NCBI GenBank assembly: GCA_966692625.1
Contig: CBKZAG010000013.1
Coordinates: 1 to 30,266, forward strand
Direction of reading: 5' to 3'
DNA: 30,266 bases
Source of the DNA: CAMLOF01 sp966692625
Lineage (GTDB): Bacteria > Pseudomonadota > Gammaproteobacteria > Burkholderiales > Burkholderiaceae_C
Made by a program: the position numbers and the translations under genes. Positions 24,611 to 30,266 of this stretch are shown here, one piece after another. The number at the start of each line of letters is the position of its first letter. The first letter of the stretch is position 1. The notes under the pieces are model-generated. The model ran no database searches. It was not told the DNA's origin and was given only the letters and a program-made list of their open reading frames with translations.

Positions 24611-25054
24611 TTCCGCCTCGTGTAGTGAGGTGAAGACCACGACCCCGGATGGTTTGCCGACCATGCCGGGGTCAACTTTTTTCAGACCTTGGAGACCTTC
24701 AGTTCCTTGAATGTCCCAATGTGTTGTAGAGATAAATCTAGGCGCGCGCTTCGCGCGGCGCCACGCCCGGCCGAATCGCGCTGCGCCTGCGCTTCAGCCG
24801 TAGCGTGATGTAACTGAGTGGAAAGAGAGACCGGGCGATTGCCCTGCGGGCACCGGGCTCTATTGCAAGCAACCAAGCCGAAGTCTTGGCCCATACGGGT
24901 AACGATCCCTATCGCGTTTCGCTCAGAGAGCCGAGCTGAAGAAGTGAGGGTCATTGGTGTTCCTAGGTTGACATGGGGCGCTTCGCCCCCATACCCCAGA
25001 CCCCTAGCCCTGCGGGCCGCGACACAAGGTCGCTGTAGGGGCCCCGGTCTGTCT
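24611..25054. other. Phage intergenic region with hairpins: probable origin and packaging signal
   Basis: About 0.44 kb without a credible gene separates zot from rep. It holds several stem-loops: CGCGCG-CTT-CGCGCG (24743-24757), GGGC-GATT-GCCC near 24833-24844, ATGGGGCG-CTT-CGCCCCCAT with one bulge (24973-24992), and a nested structure with outer arms CCCCTA/TAGGGG (25001-25006, 25036-25041) and inner arms GCGAC/GTCGC (25019-25033). Inoviruses keep their plus- and minus-strand origins, packaging hairpin and a strong terminator in such a region. I cannot tell which hairpin does what, and I found no Rep nick site. Confidence 0.6.
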
Positions 25055-26086
25055 TCAAAAACGCAATGAGAGGGTTCCCGGGGTCTGAGCCACTTTGTCG
25101 GCAGGCGGGGGAGAGGCGAGAACAGGTTTTTCCGCCTGAGGCAGCTGGTAAGGGTCGAAAGGGGGACTGTCAAACCATGCACGGCAGTCGGCAGAACTCA
25201 TGCCTGAATCAGTACCCTGCTGGGTATAACACTTGCAGCCTGAAGGGCCACAGACAGCACCAGCAACACGCGGCATGGATGACACCTTCCGCACTTCGTC
25301 ATACGCGGGAGCGGACTCAGGCTGATAGGGCACGCGCGGGACAAATGACGTGTAGTCATACGTTACAGCCGGAACCAATGGCGAAGCAGATGACGAAGGG
25401 GAAGACGGACCATTTCCCGGACCGCTGACAGAAGGATTGAGCGCAGAAGGTTTCGGAACATCTGAATCCTCAAAGCGACTGGAGACGGAGTGTGTAGCGT
25501 ATGCAGCCAAGCCGAGCGAGGCAATGACACAAACAACCGCAACCAAGAGCATGAAAGGAAAACTGCGAACCGGCTTGACATGCAAAGAGGCGCTTTTGTA
25601 CTGGCCAAAGATATGCTTTGGGAGCTTGTAACGCTTTTTGATGGGAGCGTTCTTCCAGGCAGTGCGAACGTTGTCGCAACACTCAGGCCACTCGTACCAC
25701 CAACGACCAAGAAAACCCACATCACGAAGATGCACATGGCGCCCAACGAGGGCGCGGACGTTGGAATGAACTAGGTTCGGACCTTGTGTGACGATGAAGA
25801 AATCAAGGCCACGGTGACGGTGGGTTTCGAGCTTGGCGATATCAGGCGGGATACGCTGGCCAGGACCAGCAGGACGCCAAACATCCTGTACCTCATCAAT
25901 GACAACGATGGAACCATCAGGAACGGAATCGGGCCAAGAGTGAGGATCCTCAAGGGGCACATGAGGCAACTTGAGGTCAGGGATGTTGAAAACAAAAAGG
26001 GCACGGTCCTTGCCAAGCTCACTCAACAATGAAACAAGAGCAGCGGACTTGCCAGCACCGGGAGCACCGGTGATAAGCGTGATCAC
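25055..26086 (-). CDS. zot: Zot-domain assembly ATPase (pI-like)
   Basis: This 343-residue protein begins MITLITGAPGAGKSAAL (Walker A), with Walker B SIVVIDEVQDVW and the Zot motif FIVTQGPNLVHSNVRALVGRHVHL. A transmembrane segment (FPFMLLVAVVCVIASLGLAAYA, near residues 177-199) separates the cytoplasmic ATPase from a proline- and serine-rich periplasmic tail. This is the pI/Zot layout that drives filamentous virion extrusion. Its ATG overlaps the stop of the DUF2523 gene by 4 bases. It follows the coat and adsorption genes as in other inoviruses. Confidence 0.94.
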   Translation of the reverse strand: MITLITGAPGAGKSAALVSLLSELGKDRALFVFNIPDLKLPHVPLEDPHSWPDSVPDGSIVVIDEVQDVWRPAGPGQRIPPDIAKLETHRHRGLDFFIVTQGPNLVHSNVRALVGRHVHLRDVGFLGRWWYEWPECCDNVRTAWKNAPIKKRYKLPKHIFGQYKSASLHVKPVRSFPFMLLVAVVCVIASLGLAAYATHSVSSRFEDSDVPKPSALNPSVSGPGNGPSSPSSSASPLVPAVTYDYTSFVPRVPYQPESAPAYDEVRKVSSMPRVAGAVCGPSGCKCYTQQGTDSGMSSADCRAWFDSPPFDPYQLPQAEKPVLASPPPADKVAQTPGTLSLRF

Positions 26087-26388
26087 GCTGCCTGCGAGGT
26101 GTTGCCCTCGCCCGTAAAGATGGCCCAGCGCTTCATGACCATCCAGGCAAGCGCAGACGTCAAGCCACCTGACATGATGGAGAACACGTCAAACAAACCG
26201 GCGCGCACAGCAATGGCGAGCGCAGCACCAGTCATGCCGTTGAGCGCACCTTGCGCAGCACCAAGCGCGTTATCCAAAGCAGAGTCAGCGCCAACAAAGG
26301 TCAACGTGCCAACGCCAAGGGACGAAAGAACTTTAGTAACAAGGGGCCAACTGATACGGGCAAGCCAGTCTGCAAAACCTTCAAACAT
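26083..26388 (-). CDS. DUF2523-type inovirus minor protein (pVI-like)
   Basis: This 101-residue hydrophobic protein starts MFEGFADWLARISWPLVTKVLSSLGVGTLTFVGAD and has two further hydrophobic stretches (MTGAALAIAVRAGLFDVFSIMSGG, ALAWMVMKRW). This matches the DUF2523 pattern found between the adsorption and Zot genes of many inoviruses. It probably corresponds to pVI at the virion end. The ATG at 26388 overlaps the adsorption gene stop (TGATG) and has GGAGG upstream. Confidence 0.85.
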   Translation of the reverse strand: MFEGFADWLARISWPLVTKVLSSLGVGTLTFVGADSALDNALGAAQGALNGMTGAALAIAVRAGLFDVFSIMSGGLTSALAWMVMKRWAIFTGEGNTSQAA

Positions 26389-27722
26389 CACGACCTCCGT
26401 GAAACACCCATGAACGTGAGCGCGGCACTGAGCCACGCAAAGCCAATGAAGAGGGGACGAACAAGGTCAGCGAACTCGCAAACCATGTCGTACGAGATAT
26501 CAATGGAACGACCGCCGACGCTGAGGGAAACGGGCGCAGGACATGCAGCGGTCTGACCGGTCTGAGCCTCAATCTCTAACTCACGGTCCTCATTGGTGAG
26601 AGGGACAGGCTGCAGCTCACCAAGCTTGATTTCCTTTTGACACGCCAAAACATCCGGGTTCTTGGCGCAAAAATCATCGGTCTCCGTAGGGGCAGAAGTG
26701 GAACCCTCAGGGAGGGGGTCAGCAGAGGGCTCACGGATGCCAACCGGGCTAGTACTGACGACATCCTCAGGCGTTAAATCAAGCTGCCATGGCGACGAAG
26801 GCGAAGGCGCAGGACTGACACGGATAACAGGCTGGCGATACTGCTGAGGGTCCGTGTTGGGGATAGGCTGGGGCTCACCTAGCGGAATACGGAGCGGCCT
26901 AGGCTGAGGCTGAGGGTCATCACTTGGATTAATAACGGGATTGTCAACAGGTAGAGGAACAGCCGGTGGCAACCACTCAGGAATCTCCTCAGGCTGAATC
27001 TGAGGGGAAACACGCTGTACGAACTCTTCCTCTGTCTGATTTACGTTGAGAGGCGGGGGAGTCTGGACACAACCAGCAGAAGTTACATACCAACCGACCG
27101 GGCAAGAAGAATTACGGCTCGAAGGACCGATATTAAAGTCAGAGTAGTGAGCATTGGTAGACCGCTGACGATAAGTAACAGCGCAGCGATTCTGAGCGTC
27201 TACAGAATACGCAGAAACATAGAGAGAACCATTGAGGGCGTTGTAAGCGCTGGCGTAGTTTGAACACGCAGAGGCATAGGTATAAGACCAAGCACCAGCA
27301 ACCTGATACTCATATTTGTAGTCGAAACCCGTGGATTGCGGATAAGACTGAGCGGCGGGATCTGAATAAACCCAAGAACCTTGCGCCGCATCCCAGGTGA
27401 TGTACTGAGACGCAAGCCAAGCCGCCCCAGCAGCAGTAAGAAGTAAGGGGTTTGAGAACATCCAACGACTGGCGAAGGTGCCGGCGTTGGCGGAAACACG
27501 TAAAGCGGCTGGAATGAGAACGGTACGACCACCAACGTTCAACGCCGCATTGGTGCGAACGGTGCCATTGAGCCACTGCGACGCATTGGCAGCGCGATAA
27601 GTCCAGGAACCAGGAGTGCCGCCCCAGCCAGAAGGGGGAGACGGCTGCGCATAGCCGGCAGAGGCAACAAAGGAGATCGACGCAAGGAGAGCGCCGAATG
27701 TCAGGCGCGAAGAATGATCCAT
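26388..27722 (-). CDS. Adsorption/attachment protein (pIII-like, TspB-type)
   Basis: This 444-residue protein has a signal peptide (LTFGALLASISFVASAGYAQ). A long exported region with cysteine pairs follows (YASACSNYAS, NRCAVTYRQR, SSCPVGWYVTSAGC). Next comes a proline-rich spacer of about 130 residues and a C-terminal anchor (FADLVRPLFIGFAWLSAALTFMGVSRRS). Signal peptide, spacer and C-terminal membrane anchor are the pIII plan. The VGWYVT-type C-rich segment and Pro-rich stretch resemble the TspB family of Neisseria prophages. It would bind the host receptor. The ATG at 27722 lies inside a possible 22-residue gene (27701-27769). Confidence 0.85.
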   Translation of the reverse strand: MDHSSRLTFGALLASISFVASAGYAQPSPPSGWGGTPGSWTYRAANASQWLNGTVRTNAALNVGGRTVLIPAALRVSANAGTFASRWMFSNPLLLTAAGAAWLASQYITWDAAQGSWVYSDPAAQSYPQSTGFDYKYEYQVAGAWSYTYASACSNYASAYNALNGSLYVSAYSVDAQNRCAVTYRQRSTNAHYSDFNIGPSSRNSSCPVGWYVTSAGCVQTPPPLNVNQTEEEFVQRVSPQIQPEEIPEWLPPAVPLPVDNPVINPSDDPQPQPRPLRIPLGEPQPIPNTDPQQYRQPVIRVSPAPSPSSPWQLDLTPEDVVSTSPVGIREPSADPLPEGSTSAPTETDDFCAKNPDVLACQKEIKLGELQPVPLTNEDRELEIEAQTGQTAACPAPVSLSVGGRSIDISYDMVCEFADLVRPLFIGFAWLSAALTFMGVSRRS

Positions 27723-27769
27723 AACGCACCCAGAAGAGCAGCAGCGACAGCGATGGACTCAGGCACCAT
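27701..27769 (-). CDS. Possible 22-residue membrane peptide
   Basis: The frame begins with ATG two codons' distance from the previous stop (TGA-C-ATG) and encodes MVPESIAVAAALLGALWIIL followed by RA and a stop. It is a short hydrophobic helix with an acidic N-terminus and a basic end. Filamentous phage pVII and pIX are tiny helices of about this kind. It overlaps the start of the adsorption gene by 22 bases. Size and order suggest it, but chance cannot be excluded. Confidence 0.4.
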   Translation of the reverse strand: MVPESIAVAAALLGALWIILRA

Positions 27770-27770
27770 G

Positions 27771-27893
27771 TCAATCACCGGAAAAAACGGTAATGAGCAA
27801 AAGGACGCCAAACGCGAGCCCATACCAAGGAAAGAGTGACCAAACCTCGTCATAAGTCACGAGACAAACGCCCTCAACGATCAAGCTACACAT
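27771..27893 (-). CDS. Small 40-residue membrane protein
   Basis: The protein reads MCSLIVEGVCLVTYDEVWSL, then FPWYGLAFGVLLLITVFSGD. It has an N-terminal part with two cysteines and one transmembrane helix. The ATG at 27893 overlaps the end of the preceding gene by eight bases, in the dense packing used by the rest of the phage. It lies between the 112-residue gene and the adsorption gene, where inoviruses place minor virion proteins. I cannot name it further. Confidence 0.55.
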   Translation of the reverse strand: MCSLIVEGVCLVTYDEVWSLFPWYGLAFGVLLLITVFSGD

Positions 27894-28224
27894 CTTGCGG
27901 ACCCTCCGTCTGACGGAAAACACGGGCTAAAAAGATGACCGCATAAGCAGCGATCCACGCCGCACCGACCATCCAAGAAAGCTCAAGCGCATCACCAGGG
28001 GTGAGCAGACCGCAGGGCTGAGGCGTGTAAGCCGTGGTCTGACTGAACGCAACACCGCCAGAGAGAGGACTGAAGGCGTAAGTGATGGAATTAGAGGTAA
28101 CAGCAGTGACGTTGACGCTGTAGAGCTCACCGCCACGAGTGACAATTGAGCCAAGCTGCGACGAGGCAGAAGCTGCGGCGGCAGCAGCTTCAGTGTGGTA
28201 GCAGAGTGAGCCGACTTGGAACAC
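27886..28224 (-). CDS. Inovirus membrane protein of unknown function
   Basis: This 112-residue protein starts with GTG immediately after the TAA of the 40-residue gene upstream. It begins MFQVGSLCYHTEAAAAAASASSQLG, has a beta-rich middle (LYSVNVTAVTSNSITYAFSPLSGG) and ends with a transmembrane helix (LSWMVGAAWIAAYAVIFLARVF) and a charged tail. No classical signal peptide is present. Its place between the coat and adsorption genes suggests a minor structural or assembly role. The function is not recognised. Confidence 0.7.
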   Translation of the reverse strand: MFQVGSLCYHTEAAAAAASASSQLGSIVTRGGELYSVNVTAVTSNSITYAFSPLSGGVAFSQTTAYTPQPCGLLTPGDALELSWMVGAAWIAAYAVIFLARVFRQTEGPQDV

Positions 28225-28347
28225 TTAGCGCACCTCTTTACGTATGAACGCAAAGTACCAAAGCACCACGCGAGCCCCCATGACGGCACCGGCAATAAAG
28301 GCCGCCCCGGTACTCATGGTTTGAAGGGCTGCGATGGCGGCAGGCAT
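28225..28347 (-). CDS. Small 40-residue membrane protein after the coat gene
   Basis: It encodes MPAAIAALQTMSTGAAFIAG, then AVMGARVVLWYFAFIRKEVR. This is a glycine/alanine-rich transmembrane helix with a positively charged end, much like a minor inovirus coat protein (pVII/pIX size class). The ATG at 28347 overlaps the coat gene stop as TGATG, and its TAA touches the GTG of the next gene, so it is embedded in the structural operon. The assignment to a virion part is inferred from size and position. Confidence 0.65.
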   Translation of the reverse strand: MPAAIAALQTMSTGAAFIAGAVMGARVVLWYFAFIRKEVR

Positions 28348-28562
28348 CACAGACCCCGGCGCAGGAACTTGATGGCGAACACCGCGACGATGGCCACCAA
28401 GATGGCCGTGGCGATGGTGACGCCATCGGTCTTGATGGCCGAGGTGTTGGTGGTGACCTCAGCCGGAATTTCAGCCATCGCGCGGGTGGACAAAGCCAGG
28501 GCACCAGCCGACAGAGCGGAAGGCTTGGCGAAACGACGCAGGGCAAGCAGTTTCTCTTTCAT
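28347..28562 (-). CDS. Major coat protein (pVIII-like)
   Basis: The 71-residue precursor has a signal peptide ending in LALSTRAMA (cleavage after residue 30). The mature protein has about 41 residues: an N-terminal part with acidic residues (EIPAEVTTNTSAIKTD), a hydrophobic helix (GVTIATAILVAIVAVFAI) and a basic end (KFLRRGL) to touch DNA. This is exactly the pVIII plan. The ATG at 28562 follows AAGGAG at eight bases, one of the strongest ribosome-binding sites of the element, as expected for the most abundant protein. Confidence 0.9.
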   Translation of the reverse strand: MKEKLLALRRFAKPSALSAGALALSTRAMAEIPAEVTTNTSAIKTDGVTIATAILVAIVAVFAIKFLRRGL

Positions 28563-28646
28563 GGAAAACACTCCTTTGAACGGTGCGGGATTGCACCGGA
28601 AGGCCCACGACGTTTCACAACGCTGGCGGGCTATCCGCTGGAATCA

Positions 28647-28919
28647 CTAACGAACCATGCGCCGCTGATGATCGACCTCTTCAGAGAACTCCCAGAAGGT
28701 GACGTCATCAAGCTGGTCAGCCGAAACCACCTGACGCGCCGAACGTGGAGGAAGGGCAATCGCCTTTTCGAGGAAACGACGAGCGAGCCAATCGGCAAAG
28801 TCATGAAGCCACGAAGAAAGCCAGTAGCCGACCATGCCCGCGAAGAAGCACATCACCAGATGCATGAACGTGATCTGGAGCCAGTGCTCAGCGAGAAGCT
28901 CAGCGTAAAGCGGGTCCAT
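28647..28919 (-). CDS. Small inovirus membrane protein, function unknown
   Basis: This protein of about 90 residues has an N-terminal hydrophobic part (LQITFMHLVMCFFAGMVGYWLSSWL) and a charged cytoplasmic-type C-terminus (DDVTFWEFSEEVDHQRRMVR). The ATG at 28919 overlaps the stop of the ssDNA-binding protein gene (TGATG); a GTG one codon earlier is possible. About 85 bases separate it from the coat gene; this gap may contain a coat promoter or processing site. I do not recognise the family. Confidence 0.7.
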   Translation of the reverse strand: MDPLYAELLAEHWLQITFMHLVMCFFAGMVGYWLSSWLHDFADWLARRFLEKAIALPPRSARQVVSADQLDDVTFWEFSEEVDHQRRMVR

Positions 28920-29215
28920 CACGCAGCCCCAACAGCGGCCTTGGCCTTGATGGGAGCAGCAACCAGACCAGTCAACACCGCCTCAATGCGACGAGTCTGG
29001 AGGTCCGGACGGAGAGCGAAACTGCCGGTGTAGATACCGGGCTTGACAGCACCACGGAGAGCCTTAGGGATGCTCAGAACACCGATCTGACTGGGCGTAC
29101 CATCGTCGTTCAAGAGAACGCACTCAGCGTCCTGAATCTCGTACTTGTTGCCGGTCTTGGCGCTGGTGCCTGACTTGAGGTCATTGACCACCAGAATTTG
29201 AATGAGAGCTTGCAT
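28919..29215 (-). CDS. Inovirus single-stranded DNA-binding protein (pV-like)
   Basis: This 98-residue protein starts MQALIQILVVNDLKSGTSAKTGNKYEIQDAECVLLNDDG and is rich in short beta strands, the OB-fold-like pattern of inovirus ssDNA-binding proteins. It would coat the newly made plus strand and steer it to packaging. The ATG at 29215 has GAGGA seven bases upstream; the open frame back to 29278 adds 21 residues without support. Its position before the coat genes is typical. The family call is by pattern and context. Confidence 0.75.
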   Translation of the reverse strand: MQALIQILVVNDLKSGTSAKTGNKYEIQDAECVLLNDDGTPSQIGVLSIPKALRGAVKPGIYTGSFALRPDLQTRRIEAVLTGLVAAPIKAKAAVGAA

Positions 29216-29281
29216 TGTGATTTCCTCACAGAGACGAACGACCGCGACTTGGGGAAATGGGGCGCGGCCTTTTCCCATGAA

Positions 29282-29593
29282 TCAGGCCAACGCCAGCGCC
29301 TCCAAAACGCTATAGCGAGAGAAAGAACCGCTGGAGTCACAGAGAGTTGCAACACCAAGCTTGGAGATGTGACGGACACGGAACTGACAACCGTCGGAGG
29401 TACGGACCCAAGAACCACGCTTGATGGTGCCCACCCCCTGACCGGGCACCGCTGGAGCCGTCACAGCCGAAGCAGCACCGTTTACATCAGGGGGAGGGCA
29501 ATCGTCTTGCCAGCCGTGGACGAAGATATCCAGTTGGCGAGGATGGAGGGCTTCAACTGTTGGCCAGTTGGAAGAAACGCATACGGTTTGCAT
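29282..29593 (-). CDS. Hypothetical first gene of the phage minus-strand operon
   Basis: This 103-residue protein has no recognised domain. The N-terminal half is MQTVCVSSNWPTVEALHPRQLDIFVHGWQDD, followed by an Ala/Pro/Val linker and a beta-rich C-terminus (GTIKRGSWVRTSDGCQFRVRHISKLG) that could be a small barrel. The ATG at 29593 has GGAG nine bases upstream. An ATG 19 codons further upstream falls inside the operator region. It is transcribed away from the repressor gene and so is probably directly repressed by it. Confidence 0.65.
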   Translation of the reverse strand: MQTVCVSSNWPTVEALHPRQLDIFVHGWQDDCPPPDVNGAASAVTAPAVPGQGVGTIKRGSWVRTSDGCQFRVRHISKLGVATLCDSSGSFSRYSVLEALALA

Positions 29594-29617
29594 GGTGACG
29601 GCTCCGGAGTGATAATC

Positions 29618-29686
29618 TGCTAAGCAAGTCAAAGTAGCTTTGCTTAGCAATTCTGCTCAGTAGCTACATATTAGCAAGGATGCTAA
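29618..29686. promoter_or_regulatory. Repressor operator cluster between the divergent phage genes
   Basis: Four copies of the half-site TTAGCA (or its complement TGCTAA) occur in 69 bases: 29618-29623, 29644-29649, 29671-29676 and 29681-29686. They form two inverted pairs: TGCTAAGCAA/TTGCTTAGCA (perfect 10-bp arms, 29618-29627 and 29640-29649) and TTAGCA-AGGA-TGCTAA (29671-29686). The second pair covers the AAGGA ribosome-binding site of the repressor gene. The layout fits a dimeric repressor controlling both the structural operon and itself. The binding protein is inferred. Confidence 0.7.
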
Positions 29687-29688
29687 CT

Positions 29689-29973
29689 ATGAGCCAATTG
29701 AATGTTCTTATCGAGAAAGCCGCTGCCATAGCTGGAAGCGAATACAAATTGGCGCAGGCGCTGCACATGCAGCAGCCGACAATCACAGCTTGGAAAAAAG
29801 GAAGACGCCCGTGCAGCCCGGCAGATAGAGCAGCATTGGCAGCTATCGCGGGTGAGGACGCAGCAAGGGAAGTACTTGAGGCCGTATTGGACTCAGTAGA
29901 CCTTCAGACAGAGAAAGGCCAAAAAGCAAAAACCGCCTTAGAGGCGGCACTTGCAAATTGGCGGAAGCGGTGA
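29689..29973 (+). CDS. Cro/YdaS-like helix-turn-helix phage repressor whose 3' end is the att core
   Basis: This protein of about 94 residues has a helix-turn-helix in YKLAQALHMQQPTITAWKKGRR (about residues 19-40) and a helical C-terminus. It is the only plus-strand phage gene and diverges from the operon over the TTAGCA operators. I prefer the ATG at 29689 (AAGGA eight bases upstream) over the ATG at 29680. Its last codons, TGG CGG AAG CGG, are the att core. The T of the TGA stop is the last core base, and the GA comes from tRNA-Ser. With the left-end sequence instead, the codon would be TCA and the frame would stay open for 63 more codons. Confidence 0.82.
   Translation: MSQLNVLIEKAAAIAGSEYKLAQALHMQQPTITAWKKGRRPCSPADRAALAAIAGEDAAREVLEAVLDSVDLQTEKGQKAKTALEAALANWRKR
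29959..29971 (+). repeat. att core, right copy (attR), inside tRNA-Ser
   Basis: TGGCGGAAGCGGT is identical to 22921-22933. It covers, on the minus strand, the CCA end, the discriminator base, the 3' acceptor strand and two bases of the T-stem of tRNA-Ser. Integration therefore leaves the tRNA intact. The same bases also encode the last four residues of the repressor on the plus strand. Confidence 0.88.
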
Positions 29974-30046
29974 GATTCGAACTCACGAACGGTTGCCCGT
30001 TGCCGGTTTTCAAGACCGGTGCAATCGACCACTCTGCCACGCTTCC
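29959..30046 (-). tRNA. tRNA-Ser (anticodon UGA)
   Basis: The 88-nt cloverleaf reads from GGAAGCG to CGCTTCC-G-CCA, with CCA encoded. The anticodon stem CCGGT/ACCGG encloses the loop CTTGAAA with anticodon TGA, which reads UCA-type serine codons. A long variable arm (CAACGGGCAACCGTTC region) and the T-arm GTGAG-TTCGAAT-CTCAC confirm a class II serine tRNA. It is the integration target of the prophage. Confidence 0.96.
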
Positions 30047-30104
30047 TTAGGGTCGTTTGAGGCGCGAATTGTACCCTCTCGGCGAACCAGCCCGGGCCGC
30101 CGCT

Positions 30105-30266
30105 TCAGGCCGTGAGCATGCCGCGCTTTTCGATGAAGCGGATCACTTCGTCCAGCCCGGCCTGGGTCTTGAGGTTGGTCATGACCCAGGGGCGGCGCTC
30201 GGCATCGGGGCGCATGCGTGCGGTGTCGGCCTTCATCACGTCCAGGTTGGCGCCCACCAGCGGGGC
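30105..30266 (-). CDS. ureG: Urease accessory protein UreG, C-terminal part
   Basis: The last 53 residues are visible: APLVGANLDVMKADTARMRP, then DAERRPWVMTNLKTQAGLDE and VIRFIEKRGMLTA. This matches the C-terminus of UreG, the GTPase that helps load nickel into urease, including the region after the NKxD guanine-specificity motif and the TNLK...GLD segment. The gene runs out of the window. The 58 bases to the tRNA gene show nothing else. Confidence 0.88.
   Translation of the reverse strand, partial: APLVGANLDVMKADTARMRPDAERRPWVMTNLKTQAGLDEVIRFIEKRGMLTA

Larger units (their letters stand above)
22921..29971. mobile_element. Inovirus (filamentous phage) prophage in tRNA-Ser(UGA)
   Basis: The element is bounded by a perfect 13-bp repeat, TGGCGGAAGCGGT, at 22921-22933 and 29959-29971. 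The right copy is the 3' end of tRNA-Ser. Between them lie the standard inovirus modules: ssDNA-binding protein, signal-peptide-bearing coat protein, adsorption protein, DUF2523/pVI-like protein, Zot/pI, HUH Rep, a serine recombinase and a repressor. One att-to-att unit is 7038 bp, a normal inovirus size. Base composition is visibly less GC-rich than the host genes. From memory, Ralstonia phages of the RSM type also use a resolvase-like recombinase and a tRNA-Ser site with a similar 13-bp core, so this is a relative of that group. Confidence 0.92.

Noticed and set aside
24682..25182. 166-codon minus-strand open frame across the phage intergenic region
   Set aside because: It overlaps the end of zot, has no ribosome-binding site and its sequence is low-complexity and rich in hairpin DNA. 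The origin/packaging explanation fits better.

Overview
The window looks like chromosomal DNA of a GC-rich betaproteobacterium, most likely Burkholderiales and probably Comamonadaceae. This is inferred from the phenylacetate (paa) gene order, the Bug/TTT-type solute receptors, the urease accessory gene and the type of filamentous prophage. No taxonomic search was possible.

1-14814: a nearly complete phenylacetate (phenylacetyl-CoA) catabolic locus. The minus strand carries livH-livM-livG-livF followed by paaX. The plus strand carries paaZ/paaN-paaG-paaI-paaK, a LivK-like binding protein and paaABCDE. The two arms diverge from an AT-rich 0.43 kb control region (5024-5459). PaaK makes phenylacetyl-CoA, PaaABCE epoxidises it, PaaD probably helps iron-sulfur assembly, PaaG isomerises the epoxide to the oxepin, PaaZ/N oxidises the ring-opened semialdehyde and PaaI is a rescue thioesterase. 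The HAAT-type ABC transporter is embedded in the locus and probably imports phenylacetate or a related aromatic acid. Its LivF carries an N-terminal hemerythrin-like domain. Only the 3' end of a thiolase gene is seen at position 1, and a second 18-codon thiolase tail lies as a fossil between paaK and the binding protein gene.

14815-22810: a second catabolic cluster. An IclR regulator diverges from a TTT receptor, a crotonase, an NDP-forming acyl-CoA synthetase, a remnant of another crotonase, an MmgE/PrpD protein and a thiolase. A second TTT receptor is cut off shortly after its signal peptide. The substrate is unknown. The same TTCCA-N5-TGGAA palindrome lies in the iclR promoter and upstream of the truncated receptor, which suggests an IclR operator.

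22921-29971: an inovirus (filamentous phage) prophage of about 7.0 kb, integrated at the 3' end of tRNA-Ser(UGA) and bounded by a 13-bp direct repeat. On the minus strand it carries a small hypothetical gene, an ssDNA-binding protein, a membrane protein, the major coat protein, several tiny membrane proteins, an adsorption protein, a DUF2523/pVI-like protein, Zot/pI, an intergenic origin region, an HUH Rep, a serine recombinase and a 56-aa membrane protein. On the plus strand it carries one helix-turn-helix repressor. The recombinase is frameshifted by an 8-bp tandem duplication. Most notable, the 3' end of the repressor gene is the att core, and its stop codon is completed by host tRNA sequence. 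In the circular phage the frame would stay open into an intrinsic terminator, which predicts an integration-dependent immunity switch.

29959-30266: intact tRNA-Ser(UGA) and the 3' end of ureG, both on the minus strand.
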